DNA of 64,000 nt from Nocardioides salarius (GTDB lineage Bacteria > Actinomycetota > Actinomycetes > Propionibacteriales > Nocardioidaceae): positions 868,001 to 932,000 of the forward strand of contig NZ_JAFBBZ010000001.1 of the NCBI RefSeq assembly GCF_016907435.1. The letters are read 5' to 3'. This document shows positions 43,511-55,472 of this stretch, in pieces; position 1 is the stretch's first letter; every line of letters starts with the position of its first letter. The notes below the pieces were generated by a model. That model saw nothing but the letters and a program-made list of their open reading frames with translations. It had not been told where the DNA came from and did no database searches. The translations under genes and the position numbers were made by a program.

Positions 43511-45163
43511 CTATTCCCCCGGGACCTCGACCCGCAGCACCTGCCGGGAGCGACGGACCACGTCGGTGCCCTCGTAGACGACGCGCACGCGGTGGGTGCC
43601 CGGGTCGAGGCGCGCCAGACGCAGCCGTGCCGCCCCGCCGTCGAGCTCGGCGCTGCGCACCCGGTCACCGATGAACAGGTGCACCGTGCCACCCGGTCCC
43701 GGAGCCTGGACGCCGAGCGCGGAGACCGCCACGTCGGCGACCACCTTGTGCCTGCGCCCCGTGGCCTCGACCAGCATCGTCGAGCGCGTGGTGACCGGCC
43801 CGCCGGTGCCGAGCAGCGCCGTGTGCGTCTCGTAGCCCGGCCGCGCGACCTCGACCAGCACCTCGACGGTGCGGCCCACGTCGCCCTCGCCCAGCGAGTA
43901 GCGCCGACCGCCGGCGCCGACCGCCGAGCCGGAGACGGCCTGGCCGTCGCGGCGCCAGGTGTAGGTGACCTCGGCGTCGGCCGGGGCGAAGGTGCCGGGC
44001 GCGACCTCGAGCGTCTTGCCCAGGCGGGCCTTGCCCGACAGCGTGAACGGGTCGGAGACGGTGAGCACGCCCGGCGCGACGCGGCCGGCCGGGACCGCCG
44101 CCGTGCTCGTGCGGTAGCCGTCGAGGGCGGCGCTCTCGCGGACCTCCACGGTGGCGTCGACCAGCTCGGGGGTCAGCCGCAGGCGGGCCGTGGTGGCTCC
44201 CGCCACGGGTGACCCGTCGGCGTACCACTGCAGCGAGGTCTGCTCGGGCGTCGGGCCGTAGCTGCCGCGGGTGGCGGTGAGGACCTGGTCGACCTGCGCG
44301 GTGCCGCTGACGGCGGGCGCGCTGAGGGTGGTCAGGGTGCCGGGCTTGACCTTGCGGGTGCGCGAGGAGGTGGCGGTGCCGTCGGCGTAGCCCTTCTTCG
44401 TCGCCACCACCGACACCGAGAGCCGGGCGCGCCGCTGCGCCGCGGTCGGGGTGAAGGTCGGCTGGTCCGCGCCGGGCACCGGGTTGTTGCCGGCGTACCA
44501 CTGCAGCCTCGTGGTGCCCGCGGGCCGCCAGCTGCCGGTGGTCGCCTGCAGGGTCTCGCCGACGGCGACGTCGCCGGTGATGACGGGAGCCTCCTCGGCC
44601 TCGACCTGCTGGTCGCGGAAGTGGATGAAGCCGCTGGGCCAGCCCGAGCCGGAGGTGGTGATGCGCCGCCAGTGGAAGTCGCCGCCCCATGAGTCCTCCG
44701 AGACGATGATCTCCGTCGGCGAGACGACCTGCTCGACGTAGGCCACGTGGCCCGCGGACCCGGCGCCGGGCACGTTCGCCTTCCACCAGGCCACCGAGCC
44801 GACCACCGGCACGTCGTCGACCAGGTGCGACATGGCGTAGCCCCAGTTGGTGGCGTTGCCGCTGCCCGACCAGGGCCGCTCGGGGGACATGCCGTTCTGC
44901 ACCAGCCGGTAGGCCACGTAGTTGGTGCAGTTGTGCCCGGCGTACATCCGCCACCACATCTGCTGGCCGGCCGTGCGGTAGCCGGCGTGCGAGTAGCCCT
45001 TGTCCTGGCACGACACGTAGCCGGTGCACAGGTAGGTGGAGTAGCCGTGGGCCGGCACCGCGGGCAGCACGACCAGGCTCACGGCCAGACTGACGAGCAG
45101 GCCCACCAGGCGCCCGGCCGGACTCCTGGTCCCAGCACGCGACGCTTCCCGAGTCATCATCAC
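43511..45163 (-). CDS. Secreted CHAP-domain protein with Ig-like repeats
   Basis: The 550-residue protein has a Sec-type signal peptide (about residues 1-40, [21 protein letters not shown]) and then a CHAP amidase/endopeptidase domain. The catalytic Cys is in [13 protein letters not shown] and the His in [10 protein letters not shown]. Three or four Ig-like repeats follow, each with a [20 protein letters not shown] start and [14 protein letters not shown] strand, then a final beta-domain. It probably cuts peptidoglycan outside the cell. The start is uncertain among GTG 45163, ATG 45160 and ATG 45157. A TTTAAT box (minus strand, 45172-45177) lies 8 nt before the GTG. Confidence 0.87.
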   Translation of the reverse strand: MMMTREASRAGTRSPAGRLVGLLVSLAVSLVVLPAVPAHGYSTYLCTGYVSCQDKGYSHAGYRTAGQQMWWRMYAGHNCTNYVAYRLVQNGMSPERPWSGSGNATNWGYAMSHLVDDVPVVGSVAWWKANVPGAGSAGHVAYVEQVVSPTEIIVSEDSWGGDFHWRRITTSGSGWPSGFIHFRDQQVEAEEAPVITGDVAVGETLQATTGSWRPAGTTRLQWYAGNNPVPGADQPTFTPTAAQRRARLSVSVVATKKGYADGTATSSRTRKVKPGTLTTLSAPAVSGTAQVDQVLTATRGSYGPTPEQTSLQWYADGSPVAGATTARLRLTPELVDATVEVRESAALDGYRTSTAAVPAGRVAPGVLTVSDPFTLSGKARLGKTLEVAPGTFAPADAEVTYTWRRDGQAVSGSAVGAGGRRYSLGEGDVGRTVEVLVEVARPGYETHTALLGTGGPVTTRSTMLVEATGRRHKVVADVAVSALGVQAPGPGGTVHLFIGDRVRSAELDGGAARLRLARLDPGTHRVRVVYEGTDVVRRSRQVLRVEVPGE

Positions 45164-45212
45164 GAGTGGGGATTAAACCCCACGTCAAGCACCGACACGC
45201 CGGTTGTCTCGA

Positions 45213-45219
45213 TTTTTTT
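45213..45219. other. T7 tract in the CHAP-pepN divergent region
   Basis: A run of seven T on the plus strand (A on the minus strand) stands about 50 bp upstream of the CHAP gene start. This is unusual in such a GC-rich genome. It may act as an UP-like element or bend for the CHAP promoter. I looked for a ydaO-type riboswitch here and saw none. Confidence 0.4.
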
Positions 45220-45341
45220 CACTTCAGTCACATCGGTCGCACCAGGCCTCAAGCACCCCAGCAGGCACGCAGCAGGTATGCAGCAGACCCCTCCAGGTAT
45301 CTGGTTGTCGCCGTCAGCCCGCGCGGTGCGATGATCGCGCC

Positions 45342-47891
<2,550 letters not shown>

Positions 47892-47901
47892 GGCACGCAC
47901 C

Positions 47902-47944
47902 ACGACGAGGGCCCCCGGAGCAGTGCTCCGGGGGCCCTCGTCGT
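47902..47944. terminator. Bidirectional terminator between pepN and the DUF5130 gene
   Basis: A perfect inverted repeat with 21-nt arms and a single central base; the arms start ACGACGAGGGCCCCCGGAGC. The dimensions (21+1+21) equal those of the valS-clpX terminator. No U-tract is present. Confidence 0.88.
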
Positions 47945-47958
47945 ACGTCGTGCGGGGC

Positions 47959-48375
47959 TCAGGCCTTGGCGTGCAGGGTGCGCGGGGGCCGCGCGTGCTC
48001 GGCGAGCATCTCGATGCCGCGGCGCAGGCCACCGGCGAGGTCGCCCGTGGCGAAGTCCTGCTGCATGTGCAGCGCGGCCAGCTCGACCTCGCGGTCGGTG
48101 AGGGTGCGCCGCACGTAGGCGCCGGTCACGATCTCCAGCACCCGGCGGGTCGGGTCGACCATGACGAGGATGCTGCGCGAGGGCGCCACCAGCGTGTTGT
48201 GCAGGCTGGTGGCGAAGTCGCGGGGCTCGCCCTCGGCGTTGCCGACGAAGATCGAGAACTCCATGCGGCACAGCTGCTCGGCGCGACGGATCGTCGCGTC
48301 GAGCGCGGCGTGCTCGGCGGAGGTGAAGGGGTCACCAGCGGGCACTGGAGCCACCCGCCTGCGAGTCGTCGCCAT
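47959..48375 (-). CDS. DUF5130 family protein
   Basis: The 138-residue protein matches the DUF5130/TPM-like family of actinobacteria: DPFTSAEHAALDATIRRAEQ at the start, then VAPSRSILVMVDPTRRVLEIVTG and ALHMQQDFATGDLAGGLRRG. Related TPM-domain proteins act in photosystem or membrane-protein repair elsewhere, but no role is known here. The start is uncertain: ATG 48375, GTG 48354 or GTG 48345 all fit. In each case it overlaps the 3' end of the upstream gene in another frame, which suggests coupling. Confidence 0.75.
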   Translation of the reverse strand: MATTRRRVAPVPAGDPFTSAEHAALDATIRRAEQLCRMEFSIFVGNAEGEPRDFATSLHNTLVAPSRSILVMVDPTRRVLEIVTGAYVRRTLTDREVELAALHMQQDFATGDLAGGLRRGIEMLAEHARPPRTLHAKA

Positions 48376-48706
48376 CGGGGCCGGCCAGCTCGCCGGTGGC
48401 GCGGCGCGGGCCGCCGATCCACTGGTTCTCGACGGCCGGGGCGCCGGGGGCCACCCGCTCGCCACGGGCCAGCGGCGGGCCGTAGACCAGCGCGGTCAGG
48501 ACGAGCACGCCCAGCACCGGCAGCCCGACCAGGACCAGCAGCCAGCCGAGGGGGTCGACGGCGGCCGGGTCGGACCAGCCCTCGGGCACGTCGGCGGCGG
48601 CCGGGGCGGCGCTCAGCACGACCGCGGCGCCGGCCGCGCCGAGCGCGAGCAGCAGCGTGCGGGCACGGCGGGCGAGGACGGTGGAGGCGGTGATCAGCGT
48701 GGTCAC
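48332..48706 (-). CDS. Small exported or membrane protein, unknown function
   Basis: The 124-residue protein has a signal-like N-terminus (RTLLLALGAAGAAVVLSAAPAAA) and a second hydrophobic helix (LGWLLVLVGLPVLGVLVLTALVYG). A short cytoplasmic tail follows, with GERVAPGAPAVENQWIGGPR. The layout resembles small actinobacterial TPM-associated membrane proteins, but I do not recognise a named family. The GTG at 48706 is 6 nt from TATCCT (minus strand, 48713-48718). It is coupled to the DUF5130 gene by overlap and is divergent from mscS. Confidence 0.68.
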   Translation of the reverse strand: MTTLITASTVLARRARTLLLALGAAGAAVVLSAAPAAADVPEGWSDPAAVDPLGWLLVLVGLPVLGVLVLTALVYGPPLARGERVAPGAPAVENQWIGGPRRATGELAGPDGDDSQAGGSSARW

Positions 48707-48830
48707 CCCACGAGGATATCGCTCCCGGCGCGGCGCCCGCACCGCGCCCGCCCCGGCGCCCGCTCGACGTGACCCGGTCGACACGCGCAGGGTTGGGGGT
48801 CGTGGCCGGGCACCTGTTTGACTGGCGGGC

Positions 48831-49886
48831 ATGGTTCCCCTGGTTTCGCTCTCCTCGCTGATCAAGGGTCGCTGCGACGACACCGAGCAGGTCTGCACGC
48901 TGGTCAAGGACTGGACCGGCAGCAACAAGCTCGCCAACATCGCCGACCTGCTCATCGGCAAGCCGATGGCCGTGCTGGGGCTCATCCTCTTCGGCCTCGT
49001 CCTGCGCTGGGTCCTGCACCGGGTGGTCGACCGCATCGTCTCCCGCGCCGAGGACGGCGTGCTGCCCGACCAGGTCAACCGCTTCCGCCGCGGACGCGCG
49101 GCCAAGGTGGAGGCCGCCCACGAGGCGCGCAACGCCACCCGCCGGGTCCAGCGCGCCAAGACGATGGGCAGCCTGCTCAAGAGCATCATCACCGGCCTGG
49201 TGCTCGCGATCGTCGGCACGATGGTGCTCAGCGAGATCGGCGTCAACATCGCCCCGATCATCGCCAGCGCCGGCATCGTGGGCCTGGCCGTGGGCTTCGG
49301 CGCCCAGTCGCTGGTCACCGACTTCCTCTCGGGCGTCTTCATGATCTTCGAGGACCAGTACGGCGTCGGCGACGAGATCGACCTCGGCGAGGCCATCGGC
49401 ACCGTGGAGGCGGTGAGCCTGCGCGTGACCCGGTTGCGCGACATCAACGGCACCGTCTGGTACGTCCGCAACGGCGAGATCGCCCGGGTGGGCAACATGA
49501 GCCAGAACTGGGCACGCACCGTGCTCGACGTCTCGGTCGCCTACGACTCCGACCTGGTCAAGGTCAGCCGGGTGCTGCAGGACGTCGCGCACGACCTGTG
49601 GGACGACGAGGACTTCAAGGGCAAGGTGCTCGAGGAGCCCTCGGTCTGGGGCGTGCAGGACCTGGGCGCCGACGGGATCGCCGTGCGCGTGGCCCTCAAG
49701 ACCGCCCCGGGCCTGCAGTGGGGCGTGGCCCGCGAGATGCGTCAGCGCATCAAGGCCCGCTTCGACATCGAGGGCATCGAGATCCCCTTCCCGCAGCGGG
49801 TGGTCTGGCACCGTGACGAGCGTGACGCGGCCGGGGACCAGCCGGCGGAGGACACCGCGGGCACGAACGGGAGGATGGGCCGGTGA
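48831..49886 (+). CDS. Small-conductance mechanosensitive channel (MscS family)
   Basis: The 351-residue membrane protein has an N-terminal helix (LIGKPMAVLGLILFGLVLRW), a second (SLLKSIITGLVLAIVGTMVL) and the pore helix region IIASAGIVGLAVGFGAQSLVTDFLSG. The MscS beta-domain block YGVGDEIDLGEAIGTVEAVSLRVT follows, with the cytoplasmic cage domain to the end. It should release solutes under hypo-osmotic shock. A basic linker near residue 85-105 is charged and helical. The ATG is 7 nt from TTGACT (48818-48823). Its stop overlaps the truncated haemoglobin start by 4 nt. Confidence 0.9.
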   Translation: MVPLVSLSSLIKGRCDDTEQVCTLVKDWTGSNKLANIADLLIGKPMAVLGLILFGLVLRWVLHRVVDRIVSRAEDGVLPDQVNRFRRGRAAKVEAAHEARNATRRVQRAKTMGSLLKSIITGLVLAIVGTMVLSEIGVNIAPIIASAGIVGLAVGFGAQSLVTDFLSGVFMIFEDQYGVGDEIDLGEAIGTVEAVSLRVTRLRDINGTVWYVRNGEIARVGNMSQNWARTVLDVSVAYDSDLVKVSRVLQDVAHDLWDDEDFKGKVLEEPSVWGVQDLGADGIAVRVALKTAPGLQWGVAREMRQRIKARFDIEGIEIPFPQRVVWHRDERDAAGDQPAEDTAGTNGRMGR

Positions 49887-50254
49887 CGTTCTACGACGAG
49901 ATCGGGGGCGAGGCCACGATCCGGGCGATCGTGCACCGCTTCTACGAGGGCGTGCGCGACGACGAGGTGCTGCGCCCGATGTACCCCGAGCAGGACCTCG
50001 CCCCCGCCGAGGACCGCTTCGCGCTGTTCCTCATGCAGTACTGGGGCGGGCCCACGACGTACTCCGACGCCCGCGGGCACCCCCGCCTGCGGATGCGGCA
50101 CGCGCCGTTCGCGGTCAACCCCGAGGCGCGCGACCACTGGCTGATGCACTTCCGGGCCGCGCTCGACGAGGCGGACCTGACCGAGGAGCAGCGCCAGACG
50201 TTCTGGGACTACGTCACCCACGCGGCCCAGTTCATGGTCAACACCCTCGACTGA
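49883..50254 (+). CDS. glbO: Group II truncated haemoglobin (trHbO)
   Basis: The 123-residue 2-over-2 globin has the group II signatures MTFYDEIGGEATIRAIVHRFYEG, LFLMQYWGGPTTYSD and GHPRLRMRHAPFAV, with the proximal His in that last block (RMRHAPF). The Trp in the C-terminal helix (FWDYV) fits. TrHbO proteins bind oxygen and assist respiration or peroxide handling at the membrane. The GTG at 49883 overlaps the mscS stop (GTGA), so the two proteins are made together. M. tuberculosis glbO also lies just beyond pepN. Confidence 0.93.
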   Translation: MTFYDEIGGEATIRAIVHRFYEGVRDDEVLRPMYPEQDLAPAEDRFALFLMQYWGGPTTYSDARGHPRLRMRHAPFAVNPEARDHWLMHFRAALDEADLTEEQRQTFWDYVTHAAQFMVNTLD

Positions 50255-50258
50255 ACCG

Positions 50259-51143
50259 CTACCCGGCGGCGCGGCCCAGCATGGCCTCCAGCGCCTCGCG
50301 CTGCTCGGGGGCCGGCGGCCGGGCCCGACCCGATCCCGGGTCGACGAAGACCAGCACCACCCGGGCCCGCGCCAGCACGGCGTCGCCGTCGCAGATCTCG
50401 CTCTCGACCACCGTCGACGTCGTGCCGACGTGGCTGACCCACGACCACGCGTCGTACGCCGCCTCCCGGTGCAGGATCGGCACCCGGTAGTCGACCTCGG
50501 CGCGCGCGACCACCATGCTGGTCCGGCTCGCGTCACCCGGGCTCGGCCACAGCCGCGACATCAGCGCGATCCGGGCCTCCTGCAGGTACTCGAAGTAGCG
50601 CACGTTGTTGACGTGGCCGTAGACGTCGACGTCGCTGAAGCGGACCCGCACCGGGTAGTGCCCGACCTCCTCGCGGTGCGCCGGCCCGGCGACCACCCGC
50701 TCCCCCGGTTCGGCGTCCTCGACGTAGGCCGCGAGCGCCTCGCGCTCCTCGGCGCTCAGGCGGCGGGGCCGCTCGTGGCTGAAGACGAAGGGCGTCAGGA
50801 CGGTGGTGGCCCGCAGGTAGACGGTGCGGCTGCCGTCGTCGTGCTCGTCGAAGATCTCGTAGGCCATCGTGAAGCTGGCCGCGCGGACCCGCACCACCCA
50901 GCACTCGATGCTCACGGACCCGAAGCGGAAGGTCAGCGGCGCGCGGTAGGAGACCTCGTGGCGCACCACGACGAGCCCCTCGACCAGGGCCTGCGCCGAC
51001 TGCTGGGCCGGGGCCCCGCCGCGGTGGTGGCGCATCATGTCGACGCGCGCCTCCTGCAGGTAGTCGACGTAGACGACGTTGTTGACGTGGCCGAGCAGGT
51101 CGAGGTCGGCCCAGCGCACCGGGCACTCGTAGCGATGTCGCAC
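50259..51143 (-). CDS. Acyl-CoA thioesterase with tandem hotdog domains
   Basis: The 294-residue protein is made of two hotdog (4HBT) domains of about 145 residues each. Both copies keep the motif: WADLDLLGHVNNVVYVDYLQEAR in the first and FSDVDVYGHVNNVRYFEYLQEAR in the second, with the catalytic Asp before GHVNN. It should hydrolyse acyl-CoA thioesters. The internal similarity shows a gene duplication and fusion, giving an intramolecular dimer. The GTG at 51143 lies 6 nt from CACGAT (minus strand, 51150-51155). It is divergent from the thiolase gene, which supports a shared acyl-CoA role. Confidence 0.88.
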   Translation of the reverse strand: MRHRYECPVRWADLDLLGHVNNVVYVDYLQEARVDMMRHHRGGAPAQQSAQALVEGLVVVRHEVSYRAPLTFRFGSVSIECWVVRVRAASFTMAYEIFDEHDDGSRTVYLRATTVLTPFVFSHERPRRLSAEEREALAAYVEDAEPGERVVAGPAHREEVGHYPVRVRFSDVDVYGHVNNVRYFEYLQEARIALMSRLWPSPGDASRTSMVVARAEVDYRVPILHREAAYDAWSWVSHVGTTSTVVESEICDGDAVLARARVVLVFVDPGSGRARPPAPEQREALEAMLGRAAG

Positions 51144-51194
51144 GTCGTGATCGTGCCAGAACGGTCATGCCGTCCGCGGCCCCCGGGGCTCGAC

Positions 51195-51200
51195 TAGGGT
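51195..51200 (+). promoter_or_regulatory. -10 box of the thiolase gene
   Basis: TAGGGT lies 44 nt before the ATG at 51244. It predicts a leader of about 37 nt with a weak GAGAG ribosome-binding site. The -35 is poor. Unlike many neighbours this gene is not leaderless. Confidence 0.4.
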
Positions 51201-51243
51201 GGGCGCGACTCATCGTTCCCGAACAGAGAGCCGGTCTCCATCC

Positions 51244-52458
51244 ATGCCTGAGGCAGTCATCGTCTCCACCGCCCGCTCGCCCATCGGGCGCGCCAACAAG
51301 GGCTCGCTCAAGGACCTGCGTCCCGACGACCTGAGCGCGACCATCATCAAGGCCGCCCTCGACAAGGTGCCGGCGCTCGACCCCAGCAGCATCGACGACC
51401 ACTACATGGGCGTGGGCCTGCCCGGCGGCGAGTCCGGCAACAACCTGGCACGCGTCGTCAACGTGCTCAACGGCATGGACGACGTGCCCGGCGCGACGAT
51501 CACGCGCTACTGCTCCTCCTCGGTGCAGACCACCCGGATGGCCTTCCACGCGATCAAGGCCGGGGAGGGCGACGTCTTCATCTCCTCGGGCGTCGAGACC
51601 GTCTCCCGCTTCGCCAAGGGCACCTCCGACCACTGGCCCGACACCCACAACCACCTCTTCGACGATGCCAAGGCGCGCACCGACAAGATGGCCGAGGGCG
51701 GCCAGGACTGGGTCGACCCCCGCGAGAACGGCCAGCTGCCCGACGTCTACATCGCGATGGGCCAGACCGCCGAGAACGTCGCGCGGATGCGCGGGCTGGA
51801 CCGCAAGGAGCTCGACGAGTTCGGCGTGCGCAGCCAGAACCTGGCGGAGAAGGCGATCAACGACGGCTTCTGGGCCCGCGAGATCACCCCGGTGACCCTG
51901 CCCGACGGCACGGTCGTCTCCACCGACGACGGCCCGCGCGCCGGGGTCACCTACGACGCGCTCAAGGACCTCAAGCCGGTCTTCCGCCCCGACGGCGTGG
52001 TCACCGCCGGCAACTGCTGCGCGCTCAACGACGGCGCCGCCGCCGTGGTCGTCATGAGCGACACCAAGGCCGCCGAGCTGGGCCTCACGCCGTTGGCCCG
52101 CATCGTCTCGACCGGTGTCAGCGGCCTGTCCCCCGAGATCATGGGCCTGGGCCCGGTCGAGGCGACCCGCAACGCGCTCAAGCACGCCGGCATGAGCATC
52201 GGCGACATCGACCTGGTCGAGATCAACGAGGCCTTCGCGGCACAGGTCGTGCCGTCCTACCAGGACCTCGGCATCGACCTCGACCGCCTCAACGTCAACG
52301 GTGGCGCCATCGCCGTGGGCCACCCCTTCGGCATGACCGGGGCCCGCCTGCAGAACACGATGCTCAACAGCCTGGACTGGCACGACAAGACGACCGGGCT
52401 GATCACCATGTGCGTGGGCGGCGGCCAGGGCATGGCGCTGATCCTCGAGCGTCTCTGA
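51244..52458 (+). CDS. Acetyl-CoA C-acyltransferase (thiolase)
   Basis: The 404-residue thiolase catalyses CoA-dependent cleavage of 3-ketoacyl-CoA or the reverse condensation. The acyl-enzyme Cys is C90 in TRYCSSSVQT. The catalytic His and Cys are in GGAIAVGHPFGMTGAR and MCVGGGQGMALI, and NEAFAAQV is intact. It most resembles the FadA-type enzymes of fatty-acid beta-oxidation in actinobacteria. It starts MPEAVIVSTARSPIGRANKG. It is flanked by a thioesterase and a MarR regulator, and ends at a strong hairpin. Confidence 0.93.
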   Translation: MPEAVIVSTARSPIGRANKGSLKDLRPDDLSATIIKAALDKVPALDPSSIDDHYMGVGLPGGESGNNLARVVNVLNGMDDVPGATITRYCSSSVQTTRMAFHAIKAGEGDVFISSGVETVSRFAKGTSDHWPDTHNHLFDDAKARTDKMAEGGQDWVDPRENGQLPDVYIAMGQTAENVARMRGLDRKELDEFGVRSQNLAEKAINDGFWAREITPVTLPDGTVVSTDDGPRAGVTYDALKDLKPVFRPDGVVTAGNCCALNDGAAAVVVMSDTKAAELGLTPLARIVSTGVSGLSPEIMGLGPVEATRNALKHAGMSIGDIDLVEINEAFAAQVVPSYQDLGIDLDRLNVNGGAIAVGHPFGMTGARLQNTMLNSLDWHDKTTGLITMCVGGGQGMALILERL

Positions 52459-52489
52459 GCCCTCGCTCGCACTTCCCACCTGCTCAGGC

Positions 52490-52521
52490 GCGACCCCCGG
52501 CACCGTGGTGCCGGGGGTCGC
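52490..52521 (+). terminator. Terminator after the thiolase gene
   Basis: Perfect 15-nt arms (GCGACCCCCGGCACC) around GT, 31 nt downstream of the thiolase stop. It separates the thiolase from the MarR gene. Confidence 0.8.
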
Positions 52522-52573
52522 GGCCGTCCTGGGGTGTGCCGCTGGGCGCCGAGGCGGCACTAGGATGACGGGC

Positions 52574-53089
52574 GTGACCAGCACCGAGACCTCCCCCAGC
52601 CGCGTCACCGGCCGATGGCTCGACGCCGACCAGCAGCACGCCTGGCGCGGGCTGGTGATGGGCTCGACACTGCTGTTCGACCGCCTCGACGACGAGCTGC
52701 GGCGCGACTGCGGGCTCTCCCTGACCGAGTACGAGATCCTGGTGCGGCTCTCGGAGCGCGAGGGCCGCCTGCGGATGGCCCAGCTGGCCGACGCGCTGGC
52801 GCACAGCCGGAGCCGGGTCACCCACACCGTGGCCCGCATGGAGAAGGCCGGGCTGGTCGAGCGGCGCACCTCGCCCGAGGACGGCCGCGGCATCGTGTGC
52901 TGGCTGACCCCGTCGGGTCGTCAGCTCCTCGAGCAGATCGCGCCGATGCACGTGACCGGTGTGCGCGAGCACTTCATCGACCGGGTCGATCCCGACGACC
53001 TGGCCGCCCTGGGCCGGGCGATGAACGCCGTGGCCGACGCCCTGGTCGCCTGCCACCCCGAGATGGAGATGCGACAGCCGGGACCCTGA
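52574..53089 (+). CDS. MarR-family transcriptional regulator
   Basis: The 171-residue protein has a MarR winged helix: LTEYEILVRLSEREGRLRM, AQLADALAHSRSRVTHTVARM (recognition helix) and KAGLVERRTSPEDGRGI (wing). Such regulators respond to phenolic or other small ligands. The GTG at 52574 is chosen because TAGGAT (52561-52566) stands 7 nt before it, predicting a leaderless mRNA; an ATG at 52565 lies inside that box. Its target is unknown; the neighbouring thiolase or the convergent ettA are only candidates by position. Confidence 0.88.
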   Translation: MTSTETSPSRVTGRWLDADQQHAWRGLVMGSTLLFDRLDDELRRDCGLSLTEYEILVRLSEREGRLRMAQLADALAHSRSRVTHTVARMEKAGLVERRTSPEDGRGIVCWLTPSGRQLLEQIAPMHVTGVREHFIDRVDPDDLAALGRAMNAVADALVACHPEMEMRQPGP

Positions 53090-53113
53090 GGTCCCGGCCG
53101 CCGTCCTGCTGCC

Positions 53114-54796
<1,683 letters not shown>

Positions 54797-54849
54797 GCCG
54801 CCGAGCGTAGTTGCTCCGCGGCCCGACGGCTCCCCTGGGTCCCCCCGGC

Positions 54850-55290
54850 TCAGGCCGCCGCGTGACCGACGTCGCCCGCGCCCGGCGCCTCCTGCGCCAC
54901 CGTGCCCGCGGGGTCCGTGGAGCGCTGGCGTGGCGTGCGGGTGAAGACCGAGGTGCCCCTGGTCAGGTCGTGGCCGACCAGGACGGCGTCGACCTCGATG
55001 GTGGTCACCTCGACACCCGCCTGGTTGGTCCAGACCCGCGGCAGCAGCCGGCCGTGGACCACCACCGGGTCGCCGCGCCGCAGCGAGGAGGCGCAGGTCT
55101 GGGCCAGCGTGCGCCAGGCGTTGACGGTGTACCACTGGGTGACGCCGTCGACCCACTCCCCCGTACCGCGATGGAAGCGACGGGGCGTGGTGGCCACCCG
55201 GAAGCTGGCCACCGCGCTGCCGGCCGCGTCGCGCACGGTCACGTCGCCGCCCAGCCAGCCCTGCAGCGTCACGGTCGTCTCGTTGAGCAT
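54850..55290 (-). CDS. Single-stranded DNA-binding protein paralogue
   Basis: The 146-residue OB-fold protein resembles SSB: TVTLQGWLGGDVTVRD, ASFRVATTPRRFHRGTGEW, QWYTVNAWRTLAQTCASSLRRGDPVVVHGRL. The C-terminal acidic tip (DDDIPF-like) of the main chromosomal SSB is absent; it ends GDVGHAAA. It is therefore probably an SsbB-like accessory protein for competence, repair or differentiation. The ATG at 55290 has a GGCAGGA element upstream. It lies 53 nt from ettA and 182 nt from the GTPase gene, in the same direction. Confidence 0.85.
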   Translation of the reverse strand: MLNETTVTLQGWLGGDVTVRDAAGSAVASFRVATTPRRFHRGTGEWVDGVTQWYTVNAWRTLAQTCASSLRRGDPVVVHGRLLPRVWTNQAGVEVTTIEVDAVLVGHDLTRGTSVFTRTPRQRSTDPAGTVAQEAPGAGDVGHAAA

Positions 55291-55472
55291 GTCGTCCTGC
55301 CCTCCTGCCCGGTGCCGGGCGCTCCCGCCGGGACGGTGCGTCCGCGGCACGACCACTCTGGGCCGGCCCGCCGGGTCGCGGCGCCCGTGGTCGGCGGCCG
55401 GTGCACGCACGTGGCGCGAGCGGCGCCCTGTGCACGCACAGTGGCCTCGAGACGGGCCGGGAGGCAGGACGC

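Noticed and set aside
45164..45341. c-di-AMP (ydaO) riboswitch upstream of the CHAP gene
   Set aside because: Such elements often precede actinobacterial wall hydrolases, but the conserved core sequences are not present.
55291..55472. Small gene between the SSB paralogue and the GTPase gene
   Set aside because: The short frames are Arg/Pro-rich, lack ribosome-binding sites and resemble nothing known.
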